From contig OZ024890.1 of NCBI GenBank assembly GCA_964017195.1, positions 66,883,876-66,947,875 of the forward strand: a stretch of 64,000 nucleotides of DNA, written 5' to 3'. The DNA is from Siderastrea radians (taxonomy: Eukaryota; Cnidaria; Anthozoa; Scleractinia; Rhizangiidae). A program made the translations under genes and the position numbers. The notes beneath the pieces were generated by a model. That model saw only the letters and a program-made list of their open reading frames with translations. It did no database searches and had not been told where the DNA came from. Shown here piece by piece: positions 35,000 through 47,453 of the stretch. The stretch's first letter is position 1. Each line of letters opens with the position of its first letter.

Positions 35000-37800
35000 T
35001 GAAGAAAAAAAGCACAAAGTTTGAAGTTATATTTTCAGCCGTTCGATTACACGCCAAAGCATGCCCGAAACAGCTTCGCAGAAATGTATGTGGTAGTGCA
35101 TCAAAATGTCTAATATTGTAGACTTTGAGTCTTGAAACATAGTTCTAAAAAGTTATGGTTTTGTATTTCTGGGACCTTCTCATTTATGAATGCGAACGCC
35201 AACTGAATTTTGGCAAAACACAAGTGACGCCATAACGCAATTCAATAACATTAAAAGTGCGGCATGCGATAAACACGGAAATCTTCCGTTCAGTAACATC
35301 TAATATCTGATTAAAATCACTCAAATTAGGTGAATCAAGTAAATAATATTGTTTTGCATCCCTCCTGTTAAATAAAGCTTAAATGTGTACAACTAATAAA
35401 ACAGCTAAAATCGACCGATTGCACGCGACGACCGAATTAACATAGTCATGATTGAATGTTGTTTTATACACGCAAGCTCGGTTACATGTAACTGAATTAT
35501 GCCGCACAGTACGAAACCAAACTACTTTCACCGGGAGTCACAGCGATAAAATGACCTTTAGATCAAACCGTTTTGCCGATGTCTTGAAATTCACCTCAAA
35601 ACTGGTGTATTTTATAATAGATCACTGACTCAGTTTATGAGACTTACCAGCTTGACGGCTGTCAGTTGTCGATAACACGTAAAGCCAAGTCTTGTAAACA
35701 TCCCTAGTTGATTTTCTCCACAAGCACTTTTTACTTTAAAAGTTCTCATTATGGACTTTTTACGGTCCACTATCATTCTGGTTTGGACTCAAATAAGTCA
35801 AGAAGCAATACCAACTGTTCCAATTCTTTCCCGCGTGACTACTCAAAATAGACGTGTCACGTAACATGCAGTTATACGTAAATTGAACTTACTAAAAGAG
35901 ACCTGCCATAACTGAGAAAAGTGAGGTGGGGGTAGGGAATTTTCGAGCTGCACAATTTTTTTTTCGTTGACATATCCCTTGCAGGGATATTTTTTCCGTA
36001 TTCAAGAACTTCTTTTCTGGGCATCTCGCTGTGTATGATTTTTTTTCTCATAACGTTCCCTTGCATAATTTTTTTTGTTCTCCCCCCCCCCCCCCATAAC
36101 TTTTCTAATGGTCCGTCCCTAATGCGACAGCAAAGCAAACGGTAAACAAGAAAAACGAGTGCAAAATTATTATTTGTAAGTCTCGACTATTGAAGAAACA
36201 AAATGAAACACGCACATTTGTTTACTAATGGGAAACACTCATTGTTACCCAAGTAAGAAAGCTAAGAACCTCTTCGTTTTGTTTAAAACACTAGTGGCAA
36301 AAACTATTAATCAAAAAAAGGTCCCAACTTCGATAGAGAATGTTTTGCTCATTCTTCGTCTTTGCAGGTGGTGTTTGCGGCGCAGATAAGGCCATCCCCA
36401 TGAAATATTTTGTTTCCCATCGCCCGCTCTCTTGTAAATGTGGGAGGGTCAGTCGGTAAAGGGCTAATTTACATGAAGTCACTTTGAGATGTGTACAAAG
36501 CATAAACTTGGAAATAACAGAGGAAGTGGAGAGGGAAACTAACTCAGAAGCTTTCTATTTGCTTTTGTTTGTTTGTTTTTTTGGGAGTTGTCGAAAAAAA
36601 AAATTGCGTCCGTGGGGATGGCGTAACTGGCGACAGAAATTGTTCATCTGCGGACACACCAATATCATCCTGCGAAAAAGACATTAGTAGTCACAAGACG
36701 TTTTTGAAGTTCTTCAGGGTTGAAAAGGAAGCTGGTTTGATTTAAGCGAGATGTGGAATTTTTCAGAGTCCAAAGCATTTTTCGGAAATTGCCATTTGTC
36801 CGTCTTATTGATCAAGTCTTGGGATAGGATGGGGGTGAGCGAGAAATTATGTTGTGTTCCTCGGAAAATTTCGGGCCATAGAAAGCAGGTACCACAAGCG
36901 GAAAGGGAGATTAACTTGCTAACTTCCAGGAAGCTGTATGAACTAACAAAACAACTTATCCCGGTTGTTTCTTGTAACTGATTATAGTTTTATTGTCCTA
37001 GCTTTTCGAATTTTCAGGATAAATCCTTCCCATTCTGCTATTTTTTTAATCGACCCCACTCCTTCTCGTCTTCTATCCCTTGCTTCCAACCCCCCCCCCC
37101 ACCCCCCGCTAAAAAGAAAATTACTTATTACATATAATAATAATAACAATAATAATGCAATTCTGTAAAAACTAAAAACTGTAAGAAAATAGAGACTAGC
37201 TCAGCGGTTGCCCGTAAGTACTGAGTTTTTGCATTTGGCATTTCTGAATATAATCTGGGATCTATTTTTACAACTTGATCATGATACTGAAACAAAAAAT
37301 GGCCGAAAAAAACATAGCCTGCATAGCAAGCATTTCCCAGTGAAAATTGGGGCGAGCGCGAAAAAAGTGCACCCGCCCCAATTTTTACGCGGTAAAAAAA
37401 GCAAAAAATGCTTCCAACCTGCGGAAAACCCTACGGAAACGCTTGTTACGAAGGCTAAAAAACCTAAAAAACACGATGTTGAGAGGACAACAGGATGATA
37501 CGTGTGAAGTGTATAAGAGGATCTGTTTCAGGACGGAAAAGTTAGAGGATAACCTGCGCACACACGACTCAAATTTCTTTCCTGCGTTGCGGCAAAGATG
37601 CGGGCAGGCTAGTTAGTGGATATTATACTGTTCCCTGTCTGTGAACTTAACGTACAAATCCACTTTGTGCAACGTAAATAAATATATTTGTGTGGTTTCA
37701 GATTTGCGAGGAACTTGTTTTTTTGCAGTATAACCAGGCCACATTTAGTCAAAGCCGACGGTTTGTTTGGACGGAGCCCTTACTCATCCTCCTGCATATG
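35000..37800. other. Transposon interior without recognised genes
   Basis: Apart from the TIR-proximal repeat, AT-rich sequence with C and T tracts (36079-36092, 37091-37107). A GC-rich motif near 37340-37400 (ATTTTTACGCGGTAAAAAAAGC) looks like another small nested repeat. No domain was recognised in its short open frames. Confidence 0.4.
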
Positions 37801-37842
37801 CATGCTGTCTAAAACAACGTCAATAGTAGAAGCGAAACAGAA

Positions 37843-38290
37843 GTGAAATTTCTCGAGGCATGTGCGCAAAGCTACTTGAGCGCGCAACACTGGAATACTC
37901 AACGGCAAATACTGTCTTTTATAGCAGACAATTTGTCTCTCAATGAGTTACGACAATTCTTCCCAACGATCACCAGCTATCGCTACAATATCGCGCGACT
38001 CCATAGCTTGTTTCATGGGAGGGCTGCTCCCGTACCTCGTAATGAGACCAGAAGAGTGCGAATTAAGCCCGCAAAGACCTGACTTCATTTATTACGAGTC
38101 CCCACGTATTTTTAGGATGTCCCTTTTAGCAAATAGTTCCTGAAAATGCCAACATGTGAGACAATAAGAATTCCAAACGTTATCAGCTAGAACGAGAACA
38201 TCAGAGCGTATTGTTCAACAATATCAGCAATACTGTTGTTAGACCAACTTCGAGTTTAGGAGCAAGAGAACACTAAACAGAAGTCTGGCT
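37843..38290 (+). pseudogene. Degenerate transposase-like fragment in the TTAA element
   Basis: An open frame from 37843 reads WNTQRQILSFIADNLSLNEL, then YRYNIARLHSLFHGRAAPVPR. Beyond its stop, TIRIPNV and a degenerate QSVLFNNISN follow in other frames. I know this pattern (W-x-T-R-R-Q, H-G-R-G-A-P-V, then I-P-N-V-I-R) from abundant cnidarian repeat proteins of unknown function, which I take to be transposase-related. It is too degraded to be functional. Confidence 0.45.
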
Positions 38291-38299
38291 GCATGTTGG

Positions 38300-40200
38300 G
38301 CTTCTGTTCGAATGTCTATCTCCTTTTTAGGACAGGAGTTCCTTGCTAGCTTAGGACAAACTTGCTAGCTCGAGAGTGAGCATTGGGATCTGACAGTCTT
38401 ATTCCATGGGCCAAGTTCGAAGAAGCTATACAATCACCAATTTAAGTTCTACTTCCTCTATTCCAGCGTATAACAAGTGGGCGAACTTTTAGAGCTGTCA
38501 GGCACAGGCACTTTAAGAAAGCCTCTCTGCTCTTTTCTTCAGAAAACCTGCCTGGAGGCAATTTTAATGACAGGGAGGAGGGCGTGCTCTTCCCTGCTAT
38601 GAAGAAAGAAGCGTGACAGCGTACGGCCATTTTACCTACCTGTAGGCATACCGCGATACAATAAGAAATAAAATAGCACTGTAAGAGGAAACTCTGTATG
38701 ATAAAGCAACGAGATTGTACGCTTGTAAGTTGACGGAGGTTTTACGAATGAATTCGTACTCTTCAGAGTAACCTGCAGACTGGTGATGGACAACCGCCGC
38801 CTACAAAGGGTTGGGCCTCGAAGACTATCAGAAAGGAGAAGTAATTCACTGGCAAGCAGAAAAAAATCTAACGGAGCAGTTTCAAAAAAGAGGGGAAACT
38901 GGACATAAATGTAATCCTTACGACGTCAGTGAGGGACCAATCGGGGCGCGTCGATTTCAACCCGACAAGGTCTCAGTGCACGACAGATCACAGGCTTCTT
39001 TTGTCGTCTGCCAGCTAAGAAACACTGAGTGGAAAAGGCAGGAAATGAGTGTGATAATGATGATACCGACTCTGCAGCTAAAGCCGAGGCTTACCACTGT
39101 GCATAGCCTACTACTTATTGTAATAAGGCCGTGGAAATTCAACTACCGAAACCCGTACCAACAATGCCTCAATGTTTGGCGTTCCCCGTTGTTTCGCCAT
39201 GAACCGGTCTGTGGATTCAATAAATCCTGTGCCTACACGTTCAGCAAGTCAGCAAGCTTGAAGACATTGCAGCTAGTGTGAAAGACATTGACAGCCTCAC
39301 CTCCCCCCCCCCCTCCACCCCTTCTCTAACGAGCGAACCACCTCATACTCATAGTCTGTTCGCGTCTCATGAAATAACTTTCTTTTGTTCTAGCCTTATG
39401 TACAAGGAAGTTATGTTTACTTTACTTCATTTTTGCAGAAAAAGCGAATGCGAATTATCTGGTCACCAGAAACCGGATAGGCAAAATCCGTCACGAATGT
39501 ACGATCAGGCGTTGCGTGACATACCAATGTGTTGATCTTCAATCTATCCGGCTCGCACCTTTTGTGGAGTTTCGGTTTATCGTCGCTCGTTTCAACCAAA
39601 AAACAAAGTTTAAAATTTTTCCCAAAAGCATCCCATAATACATTTAAGATGTATTTTTTATGGACGTTTCGAAGGAAGCAGTTAAAGTGCCGACATGTCC
39701 TAAACTAATTGGAAATAATACTGTCTGTGAAGACTCGCGAAGGAAGTTACGGTACGTTATTTGTAGATACCTTAAAATAACTTGAAAGAGTATAAGCAAA
39801 ACAATGTAACAAGGCACGTTTGAAAAGTTTACGTTGATTTTTACGAGGCAAGTTGCCGTATTCGTACCAAACATTTTTCTTGTTGAACACATACTGAGCA
39901 CTTTGTTGTATTTGAACATGACGCCATTTGTAATTTATCAGAAATTCACTTTGTGTTTGCATTGCAATATTAGAAGGTCCCAGAAAATTAAAACAACAAT
40001 AATGAAGAACCATCTTTAAAGTATCCCTGGATAAAGACTGGAAGATTTTAATGCACTACCACATGCATTTTCGTGAAGCTACTTTGGTCCATGTTTTTGG
40101 TGTTTTTTACATTTCTCAAATGTCGCTTCGCAATCCATGCCTTGCTCTTACGAAAACAACGTGAGACAAAAAATATCACTATATCTAGAATGAAGAAGGC
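38300..40200. other. Transposon interior without recognised genes
   Basis: No protein family is recognisable. The open frame at 38811-39281 shows no motif and has no splice context I can support. Confidence 0.4.
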
Positions 40201-41792
40201 CCAATATGTTTATTTATTGTAAGGGAAGTCTGGCTGTTACATTTTAATGAGCATAGGAACTACCTGAAAAGTGCAACATTTCGAGGTCACGTAAACTGAA
40301 ATTTGAATTTTATAGGTCGGTTCAGTTTTTAACCGTTTATTCCCGGTAAACAGAATATTTCAAGAAGTTAACCCCATTTCACTTTCTTACATACATTAAG
40401 GTTCCTGTATACAAAGAATGAGACAAATTGATTTTTTGAGTGTGGCCGCGATTTCCTAAATTTTCTTTGATTTTTACTGACATTCACTCTTAAACACTCT
40501 CTCTTCATATTGCAAAACATGGATGCTAAAAGTCAGTACCAAGAAAACAAAAATAATGATATTCCAAAAACGCCCAAGGAAATCCGTTGACATCAACTTC
40601 AACATAGGCACCGAGCCAACTGAAATTGTTCAAGAATCCACCTATTTAGGTACACGTTTAACTCCAACAGGAAACTTTTACTCTTGCAGTCGAACATTTA
40701 AAAGAAAAAGCCCTGCACGCCTTTTCTACTATACGAAAACATACATTTCTCAATAGACTTAATCCCAATACCGCATCCCAGATTTTTGACACAATGATAT
40801 TTCCGATCTTAAGCTACAACAGTGAGATATGGGGGATGTACACTAAGCAGAATTTTAAAACATCGGATAGTTCCCCGATAGAAAAAATTCATCTCAAATT
40901 TTGTAAACACTACAAAGTAAACAATAAGCCCTCTAACGTAGCTTGCAGAGCCGAACTTGGAAGATTACCGCTAATAATCCCAATTAATCAGAAAATTATG
41001 AAATATTTTGTTTATCTAAACAACAAAGATAATGACACTATAGTCAAACAATCATTCCTCGTGTCAAAGAATCTACATTTTATTAATAACTCCGGATTTT
41101 ATTCCAATTTAATGAACTTGATAGAACAACATCATCTATTCATTTCAGATCCTGACTCTTTAGATAATGATAGAATTAGGCGATATACAACTAATATGAA
41201 AGAGAAATATATATTCTTTTGGCGACACAGCCTTGAACATTCAAAGAAATTAGAATTTTATAAAGTTTTTAAAGATGAATACTTTACATCTGATTATTTA
41301 AACCAGCTAAGAAACTTTAATGAAAAACGAAATTTAGTGAAGTTTAGAGTAAGTAATCACAAACTTATGATTGAACTAGGTCGATATCAAATTGATCATA
41401 TGCCCAGAGAAACTAGAATATGCCCATTGTGTAAATCACATCAAGTAGAAAATGAAACTCATTTCTTGTTGCAATGTAGCAAATACTCTCACCGGAGGCA
41501 GACATTCATAAATCGAATCAATGAAATAATACCTGACATTGAAAGGAAATCAACCTCAGAAAGCATAAAACTTCTCATGAACTCTAACGACTATCATGTG
41601 AATAATCTAGTAATGAAGTTTATTTCCTTGTGTATGAATATACGTGATACATTGTTACTATCAAGGGAAAGTGATGTAACTTAAGTTCATTAGCATAATA
41701 TTAGAGTACTATTAGTCTTGTTTTGTTATTAATTACTATAAATATGCTTTTGCAATACTGTAAAATCTTGCAGTCATGCAAATAAAGCAATT

Positions 41793-41950
<158 letters not shown>

Positions 41951-42066
41951 CAACTCCTACTACTATTACTACTACTCTTACTCTTACTACTTACAACGCT
42001 ATTACTACTTACAAAGAGGATACGTACATCCCAGGGCATACATACAGTAGCTGGTCATTTCCGTGA

Positions 42067-42426
42067 AAATGACCTTGTTCAAGTGACAATACTGAAGACT
42101 TTGATAAAACTAAAAATTAAGATTGTGAAATGTTGGCAACTAGAAAGAGCTACTCAAAGTGGCCGAACTTCTCTATATTAACTGAGATAAGGTTTTTTTT
42201 CGGAAACGATTCGAAAATTTTAAAAACTACCACAAAAGGTAGTGAAACTTGGCCTGTTTCTGTCGTGAGATTTGAACTGTCAGCTAAGTTTCTTATTGAA
42301 GAATGACAATAGCCGCATTTCTCAAAGGTTCAACGCTCAAAATAGTTCTGAGCTTTTAGATACCTATATGTCAGCAGACTGTAGAAATAGTATACCTCAG
42401 GGTACTACACATCCTTAGGAGTCTGA
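42067..42426 (-). other. 3' flank of locus C
   Basis: AT-rich DNA after the DD stop, probably 3' UTR. No polyadenylation signal stands out and there is no similarity to the A/B flanks. Confidence 0.4.
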
Positions 42427-42722
42427 TTACTGGTTGGTAAGAGAAACGGTACAAAACTCGTTCGCTAAATCCTTCCGAGCCACAAACTTGTGAGTCAAGG
42501 CCTGGTAGAGGACCTCGTAAGTTGCGTCCGAGTGGTGTTGTGCTTTCCACTTTTGCAGCATCTTCAGGGGCTTTTTCGCGTATTCTTCGTTCTCCTTGTG
42601 AAATCCAGTTATTTCTGATTCGTTGAATTTTAGGCGCCGAGCAAGTTTCTCCCACGAATTCCCAAGTTTCTCTGACAACCCTTCTATATCGTCGTTGTCG
42701 ACGGCACCACTTTTGATGCTGA
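42427..42722 (-). CDS. Death-domain terminal exon, locus C
   Basis: The exon begins after TTTTTTCTTGCAG with TC (completing Val) and ends at a stop at 42427-42429. The start reads VSIKSGAVDNDDIEGLSEKLG, then the DD pattern NSWEKLARRLKFNESEITGF, LKMLQKWKAQHHSDATYEVL and KDLANEFC. It is more diverged than the A/B pair but of the same length and phase. Confidence 0.8.
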
Positions 42723-43010
42723 CTGCAAGAAAAAAATCGAGCAGCTCGTTTCAGCTATGGTAAATTTTATTTCTTTTAATAATCTTCCCCTCAAAATTCA
42801 AATTGTCTGCACTTATTTTATAACGCCATGCAGCTTAGCTTTTCATTATAATGTGTAGATACGAGCACGAGCAGTGGTTGATTCCCCCTAATGAGGTAGT
42901 AATGCAAGTGTGTGACAAAAATAGACAGACGACCTATGTTCCGAATTGATGTTATGTTGTAAAAATTCGTAAAACAAGCATGGATTGATATTAGTTACAG
43001 GAAACGTCAC

Positions 43011-43100
43011 CTGCATTCGGCTCAGTCATGGTCTTGGGATTTTTCGATTGCGGCTGGACATAAGCAGAAGCTCTTCTCAAGCTTGACTGAGCTGACGCAC
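43011..43100 (-). CDS. DD-proximal linker exon, locus C
   Basis: 90 nt; acceptor TGTGTCTACAG, donor GCAG/GTGACG, phase 1 to 1. It encodes GASAQSSLRRASAYVQPQ through KTMTEPNAG. Homologous to linker exon A4. Confidence 0.65.
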
Positions 43101-43674
43101 CTGTAGACACAAAACGAATGAAAAAAAATCCACCAAATGGATCTAATTCTTGTTATAATTTTTGTTTATCTCCAAGGAATTTGTACTGGTTTGCAAATTG
43201 TTTTTGCGTAGTTTTTATGGCTTTTTTGGCTCAATTTTGCTGTAAACGGTGTTATGCTTTTGCTGGCCCGAACCACTTCAGGCTTGCAACGCCTGCTGTG
43301 TTCGCCCTTTTATTCTACTATTCTCCCGATATTGCGCAGCTTATGTCTAAGCGCTTCACACAAAAATCCGATAATAGATCAATTCCTGAACACGTGCTAC
43401 ATACGCCGTCCAGAGAAGGTAAGATCTGTAAGATCTAGAATTTAGGATTGCAGTCCATGCCACGCATTGGCTTGTCACTAATGGAACGGGAAAACAAATT
43501 TATGAACACAAATTCCCCATTTAGATTGGTAAAACGCAACGAAAGTAGGATGGAAGAAGCAGAATAGTTTAGAGAGGCGACACAAATTTGACTAAAATTT
43601 ATGAATAAATTTGTGTGTGTGACATACTTATTTGAGCCCATTGTATGAGAAAATATGACAGTTTGTAGCTATAC

Positions 43675-43864
43675 CCACTTTCATAATGAGGCCAGTTTTG
43701 GAAAACCGTTGCGTTGCTGAGGAAATGCGCAGTAAGGGAAGCTGCCATTAGACTGGCGAACGGTCTCCAGGAATCTGTTTTGGACTTCTGGCCATCTGCA
43801 TAGTCCGAGACTCCTTTGATGACAATCCATTCGACTTCCAGGCTATGTGCCGCTGTGTAAATGC
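43675..43864 (-). CDS. PNP/MTAN-like domain, second exon
   Basis: Acceptor TTTTTTAG, starts GC in phase 1. It reads GIYTAAHSLEVEWIVIKGVS, then DYADGQKSKTDSWRPFASLM and NATVFQNWPHYESG. KGVSDYAD is the conserved block with the catalytic Asp of MTAN/PNP nucleosidases. The donor is uncertain: GTATAG at 43674 gives phase 2, whereas the next linker needs phase 1, so either a one-base change occurred or a later donor (AA/GTATGT near 43626) is used. Confidence 0.7.
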
Positions 43865-44474
43865 CTAAAAAAGAAGTGGCACATTTTTACACAAACGTAC
43901 AAAATGCCACGATTGGCCGCTGCAAGGAACATCAGGAAGGCCATAGAGATACAGTGCCAGGCGCTCAATCTAAATCGGGACAGAGGTTTACGAACTACCG
44001 GCCTTTTTTGAATTGTTTTAAGCGTTTTTTTGAAAGGGAAGCCTAGTGCATAACCTTTCAAATAAAAACGAGTTTACATTAGCCTGGACATAAAACTATT
44101 TTCCATGTAAAAGGACGAACACCAAGCTTCGGGTGTCGCTTTGAAAACGAGACCAAAGATAACTCGGAAATGGCCCATTCTTGCCCGCCAAAGCTTCAAA
44201 CAAAAAATCCTCCAGTGACCTAATACGTTAATAATGTGACGAGTGTGGGACAAAGAAAAAAAACGAATTCCTGACGGGAATCCTTTTTGTGACCTTCTGT
44301 ACACAGGTCGGACGCTCGAATTGCTGAGTTACCGGGAAACTCGTGGTGGGCAGGGCCATATTTACTAACGATCAGCAAATGACAAAAGTGTCCTATGGGG
44401 ATGTTATTTACTTTGCTGAGAAAAGAAAATCAGTATCCCTCAACTTTGAATCATGTCTGTAGACAGATTCTTAC

Positions 44475-45194
44475 CTTCACCTTCCATTTCAATAGCAATC
44501 GCTTCAGGGAAACGCCTCATGAGTTCTAAACGCCGTTCATTGTTATTTACCACCTCTGGGCCGCTCAGAAACACGCCATCACGTTGTATCGCCACTTTTA
44601 GTTCTCCCCGTTTTCTCAGTGGTGCCTGCCATCCCTCACCAGCACTCAGTATCAACTTTGACAAACGCCTTTTCAACGGAACTCTAAAGCCGCGTTCTTC
44701 AATACCATCTTCCGTGCTTTTGGATAGAGCATAAGTTATTAACTTTGCTGAAACTACCACGTCTCCCAGCTTAACTTTCTTCCGGTTTAAGCCACCACAA
44801 AAACCCACACAAAACACAGCTTTGGGCTTCAAGACTGTGACAGCATCTTTAACACTAATTGTAGAGCCCCCAGGACCCGACGAACCCATGTGGCATTTCA
44901 TCAGTGCGATTTTCGCGTTTGTTGCTTTGCCTTTACCCATCTCCCCAAAGTACACAAAGCCAAGATCTTCATGATAGCTCTTATAGAAGCCTGCATTCAG
45001 AAAGGCAATACAACTGAGAAATTCACAGTCCTTCACCGTCAGCAACAGAAAGTCAATCGGAAGCCTGCCGTCATCCCAAGGTTCTGAGACGTCAGGGAGA
45101 TTTTCACACTCCGGCACACTCACGTTGACCTCTGGTGGGTCACTGGAACCTTGTACAGGCCTGTCAGTTTCTGAAACCGGTGAAAGTTTTCTTC
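44475..45194 (-). CDS. PNP/MTAN-like nucleoside phosphorylase domain, first exon
   Basis: Acceptor TTTATGTAG, donor GAAG/GTAAGA, phase 1 to 1, about 240 residues. After an acidic lead (SETDRPVQGSSDPPEVNVSV) come IDFLLLTVKDCEFLSCIAF, the Gly-rich VFCVGFCGGLNRKKVKLGDVVVS block, and AIAIEMEGEG at the end. It belongs to the PNP_UDP_1 superfamily, which cleaves N-glycosidic bonds of nucleosides. Such domains serve as effector modules in fungal STAND proteins (known); use in a DD protein here is read from exon phase. The apparent N-terminal extension through SFIHSF repeats is a microsatellite. Confidence 0.8.
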
Positions 45195-45198
45195 CTAC

Positions 45199-45425
45199 AT
45201 AAATAAATAGATAAATAAATAAATAAATAAATAAGTAAATAAATGAACAAATAAAAAAACAAATGAACGAACGAACGAACGAACAAATGAATGAATGAAT
45301 GAATGAATGAATGAATGAATGAATGAATGAATGAATGAGTGAGTGAGTGAGTGAGTGAGTGAGTGAGTGAGTGAGTGAGTGAGTGGGTGAGTGAGTGAAT
45401 GGAATGAATGAATGAATGAATACTT
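45199..45425. repeat. Compound tetranucleotide array
   Basis: Blocks of AAAT, GAAC, GAAT and GAGT repeats in succession, in the intron before the PNP exon. It produces the SFIHSF/THSL open frames, which are not protein. Another array of AATCAATG units lies at 45507-45560. Confidence 0.95.
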
Positions 45426-45560
45426 TATGTGTATAAACATCGCAGCCAGAGGATGAATTACGTATATACATGTAAAAGATAACAGCTGCTACTAATATCA
45501 ATAATATCAATGAATCAATGAATCAATGAATCAATGAATCAATAAATCAATGAATCAATA

Positions 45561-45845
45561 CGAGTGGTTGCGAGTTCGCGACAACGCACGAACTCATGAC
45601 TTAAAAGATGGAAAGTTAGCCTAAAACCGGACCTCCTTACGAAGCACATAGTCATTAATGAAAAAAAAGAAGATACAAGAAGATGCAAGGTGCATTAGGT
45701 AAAGGACATTTCTTCCATAGACGTTCTTTTGGAAAGAAAAATTTATGAATATTTCCAAGACTTCATGGTGGCTAAACTAGTCGGATAAAACAAAACCAAC
45801 ACTTTGCATTTTCAAGGTTTAACTCAGGGTTACTTCTTATATGAC
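45561..45845. other. Intron of locus C, no feature seen
   Basis: Ordinary AT-rich intron sequence between linker exon C4 and the AATCAATG array; no coding signal. Confidence 0.4.
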
Positions 45846-45935
45846 CCTCAGCGTGAACAGGCGGTAGCGGGGATCTCTCTGCACCTTGAATGTCCTCTCC
45901 TGACGAGGATTTCCTTCGTTTGCGTGGTGGAGTCC
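45846..45935 (-). CDS. Linker exon C4 (type II)
   Basis: 90 nt; acceptor TTCTTAAAG, donor GAGG/GTCATA, phase 1 to 1. It encodes GTPPRKRRKSSSGEDIQGAE through PPVHAEG. Homologous to B2 and C2; the intron sequence upstream of its acceptor resembles that of C2 (AGTCAGTTGGACTA versus AGTCAATTGGACTA). Confidence 0.65.
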
Positions 45936-46379
45936 CTTTAAGAAAGTTAAAAGGAAACGAAAGTCAGTTGGACTATTAATCCGAAAACATGATATTATGC
46001 ATTAGGCGGGCTCAAATAACGAACATAATTTATGCCCCTTATTTATAAGCATTTTAAGGGAAACAGAGTAGAGTAGCAAAGCTGCGCTTGGTTCATAATG
46101 CGTAAAATAACCCGTGTCTTTTAAACGCAGACTAAAGTACCTCTTATATATGGATATCTAGTGAGAAATCAGGCTGTAATGTTCTTAAAGTGTTCCTGGA
46201 GTAAATACTGCTTGCTGATGGCCATAATAAAAAGTAAAATTTACCATTGTTCCACTGCTACGTCACTTCACCGTTTGAGAGCAAGAGAACGCGCAAAATA
46301 TGCCAGCGTATTACACTGTACAATCCCGGTTTGGCAGGTTTTTTGCTTAAGAAGGACGAAGCAAAAACAAAATGTAGTG

Positions 46380-46745
46380 GAATAATTAACCTCTTGTTCG
46401 GTGTTTTGGGTGATAATTAGCCTGTTCCAGGCGTTCGGATAGTGGAGCGCGAGCGAAAAATAAAGCGAGCGAAAGAGCGGGAAAAATTCGAGGGGAGACT
46501 GGAGAAGAGGACGAGGCAAGGCGATTTTACTCATTATGGCATTTTTTCTCCCCCCTGCGAGGTTCGGAAGATTACTACGAAACTCGAAAAATATCTGCGC
46601 GTATTATCCAACAAAACAACGAATAACTATTAAGTTGTATATTTAATTCTTACTAACCGAGCGTGAGGGCCGTACTGGGAGAATATTGCCCGAGGGCTTT
46701 CTGGTACGGACCGAACGAAGCGAGGTCCGTACAAGAAAGAGTGAG
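46380..46745. repeat. Probable MITE or dispersed repeat in locus C intron
   Basis: GC-richer block with a GAGCGTGAGGGCCGTACTGGG / GGACCGAACGAAGCGAGGTCCGTAC theme set in AT-rich intron DNA. The ends are not resolved. Confidence 0.35.
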
Positions 46746-47000
46746 GCCTAATTATTAATAAAGTAGACTGGTAATCAGATTGATGCTCTACATTGTGCAT
46801 AGACTGCTCCAAAGCGCATTTTGCTCTAAGCCTGTGTTTTCCAGTTTCCTAAATTTTCCAAAAAAACCAGCTTTATTTGCCCGAATTGGCTCTCACATAT
46901 AGCCTGCAGGTTCTTAATCTACAGTTTCTTGTATGCCGCCGTTTTTAGCAAAAAACGAATGGAGGACAAATTCTCCCGTATTTAGACAATGATAATTAAC

Positions 47001-47063
47001 TTTGCTGATCTTCGACTGAAACTGAACGGGATGACTTCCTCCTAGGCTTCGGCTTTGGGACAC
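47001..47063 (-). CDS. Linker exon C3 (type I)
   Basis: 63 nt; acceptor ATTTCACAAG, weak donor CAAA/GTTAAT. It encodes GVPKPKPRRKSSRSVSVEDQ. Near-copy of C1. The changed donor suggests it may be skipped. Confidence 0.5.
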
Positions 47064-47363
47064 CTTGTGAAATAACCAATCATCATGAAATAACATAATC
47101 TCGCTGCATCAATTCAAATGACTTTTGTGTATTTATCTCTCTTACAAGCCTGTCAGTTTGAAAGAGGTTTTATCTTGGACAACTGTTCGTAGGAATGATC
47201 GAAGTAATGGAGTTTTCTAGTTGTTTTAGGAACTTCATGGTGAAAAGCTCACAATGTATTACTGGCAAAAGTTTTCATTTACAGATAAAAGTTCAACTAG
47301 ATAACTGAGACCAAACCATCACTTGGAGATTGCAAGGCTTAATTTAATGAATCTGACCTTTAC

Positions 47364-47453
47364 CGTGTGCAGTAGTTGGCACTGATTGTTCAGGACTTTG
47401 AGTGCTTCCACCGGAGGAGGATTTTCTTCTTTTTTGTCCTGGAATGCCGGCGC
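47364..47453 (-). CDS. Linker exon C2 (type II)
   Basis: 90 nt; acceptor CTTTTTAAAG, donor CACG/GTAAAG, phase 1 to 1. It encodes GAGIPGQKRRKSSSGGSTQ through VPTTAHG. Confidence 0.65.

Larger units (their letters stand above)
34673..40489. mobile_element. 5.8-kb TTAA-type DNA transposon with long imperfect TIRs
   Basis: Ends GAGTGAATGTCAGTAAAAATC and reverse complement. The original target TTAA is kept at 33673-33676 (now separated by the TAA element) and 40490-40493. Inverted similarity continues for about 280 bp (AAAGTGAAATGGGGTTA, AACGGTTAAAAA, ACAGCCAGACTTC). TTAA duplication fits piggyBac or Kolobok; the only transposase-like trace is at about 37843-38290. Excision rejoins the LINE RT frame (QNCL/NTLSS). 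Confidence 0.8.
30728..41684 (+). pseudogene. LINE ORF3: AP endonuclease and reverse transcriptase, interrupted
   Basis: The APE-type endonuclease starts at SFCAWNISGLSSK (about 30735) and resumes after the TA element with YLGNKLQSIDFLS; it includes VILMGDFNSRTG (about 32025-32060). RT blocks are TPIYKSGDKSDPTNYRGIS (about 33070-33130), CFVDFRKAFESVWH (about 33310-33350) and the catalytic LLYADDLIIL (about 33615). RT resumes at 40494 (NTLSSYCKTWMLKV) and ends at TAA 41682-41684 after a CPLCKSHQVENETHFLLQC Zn-like block. Frame changes near 32270, 32870, 33220 and 33475 kill the ORF. Confidence 0.75.

Noticed and set aside
45195..45510. Hydrophobic SFIHSF/THSL repeat as an N-terminal or membrane part of the PNP protein
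   Set aside because: Tetranucleotide array; a good acceptor and correct phase place the exon start at 45194.
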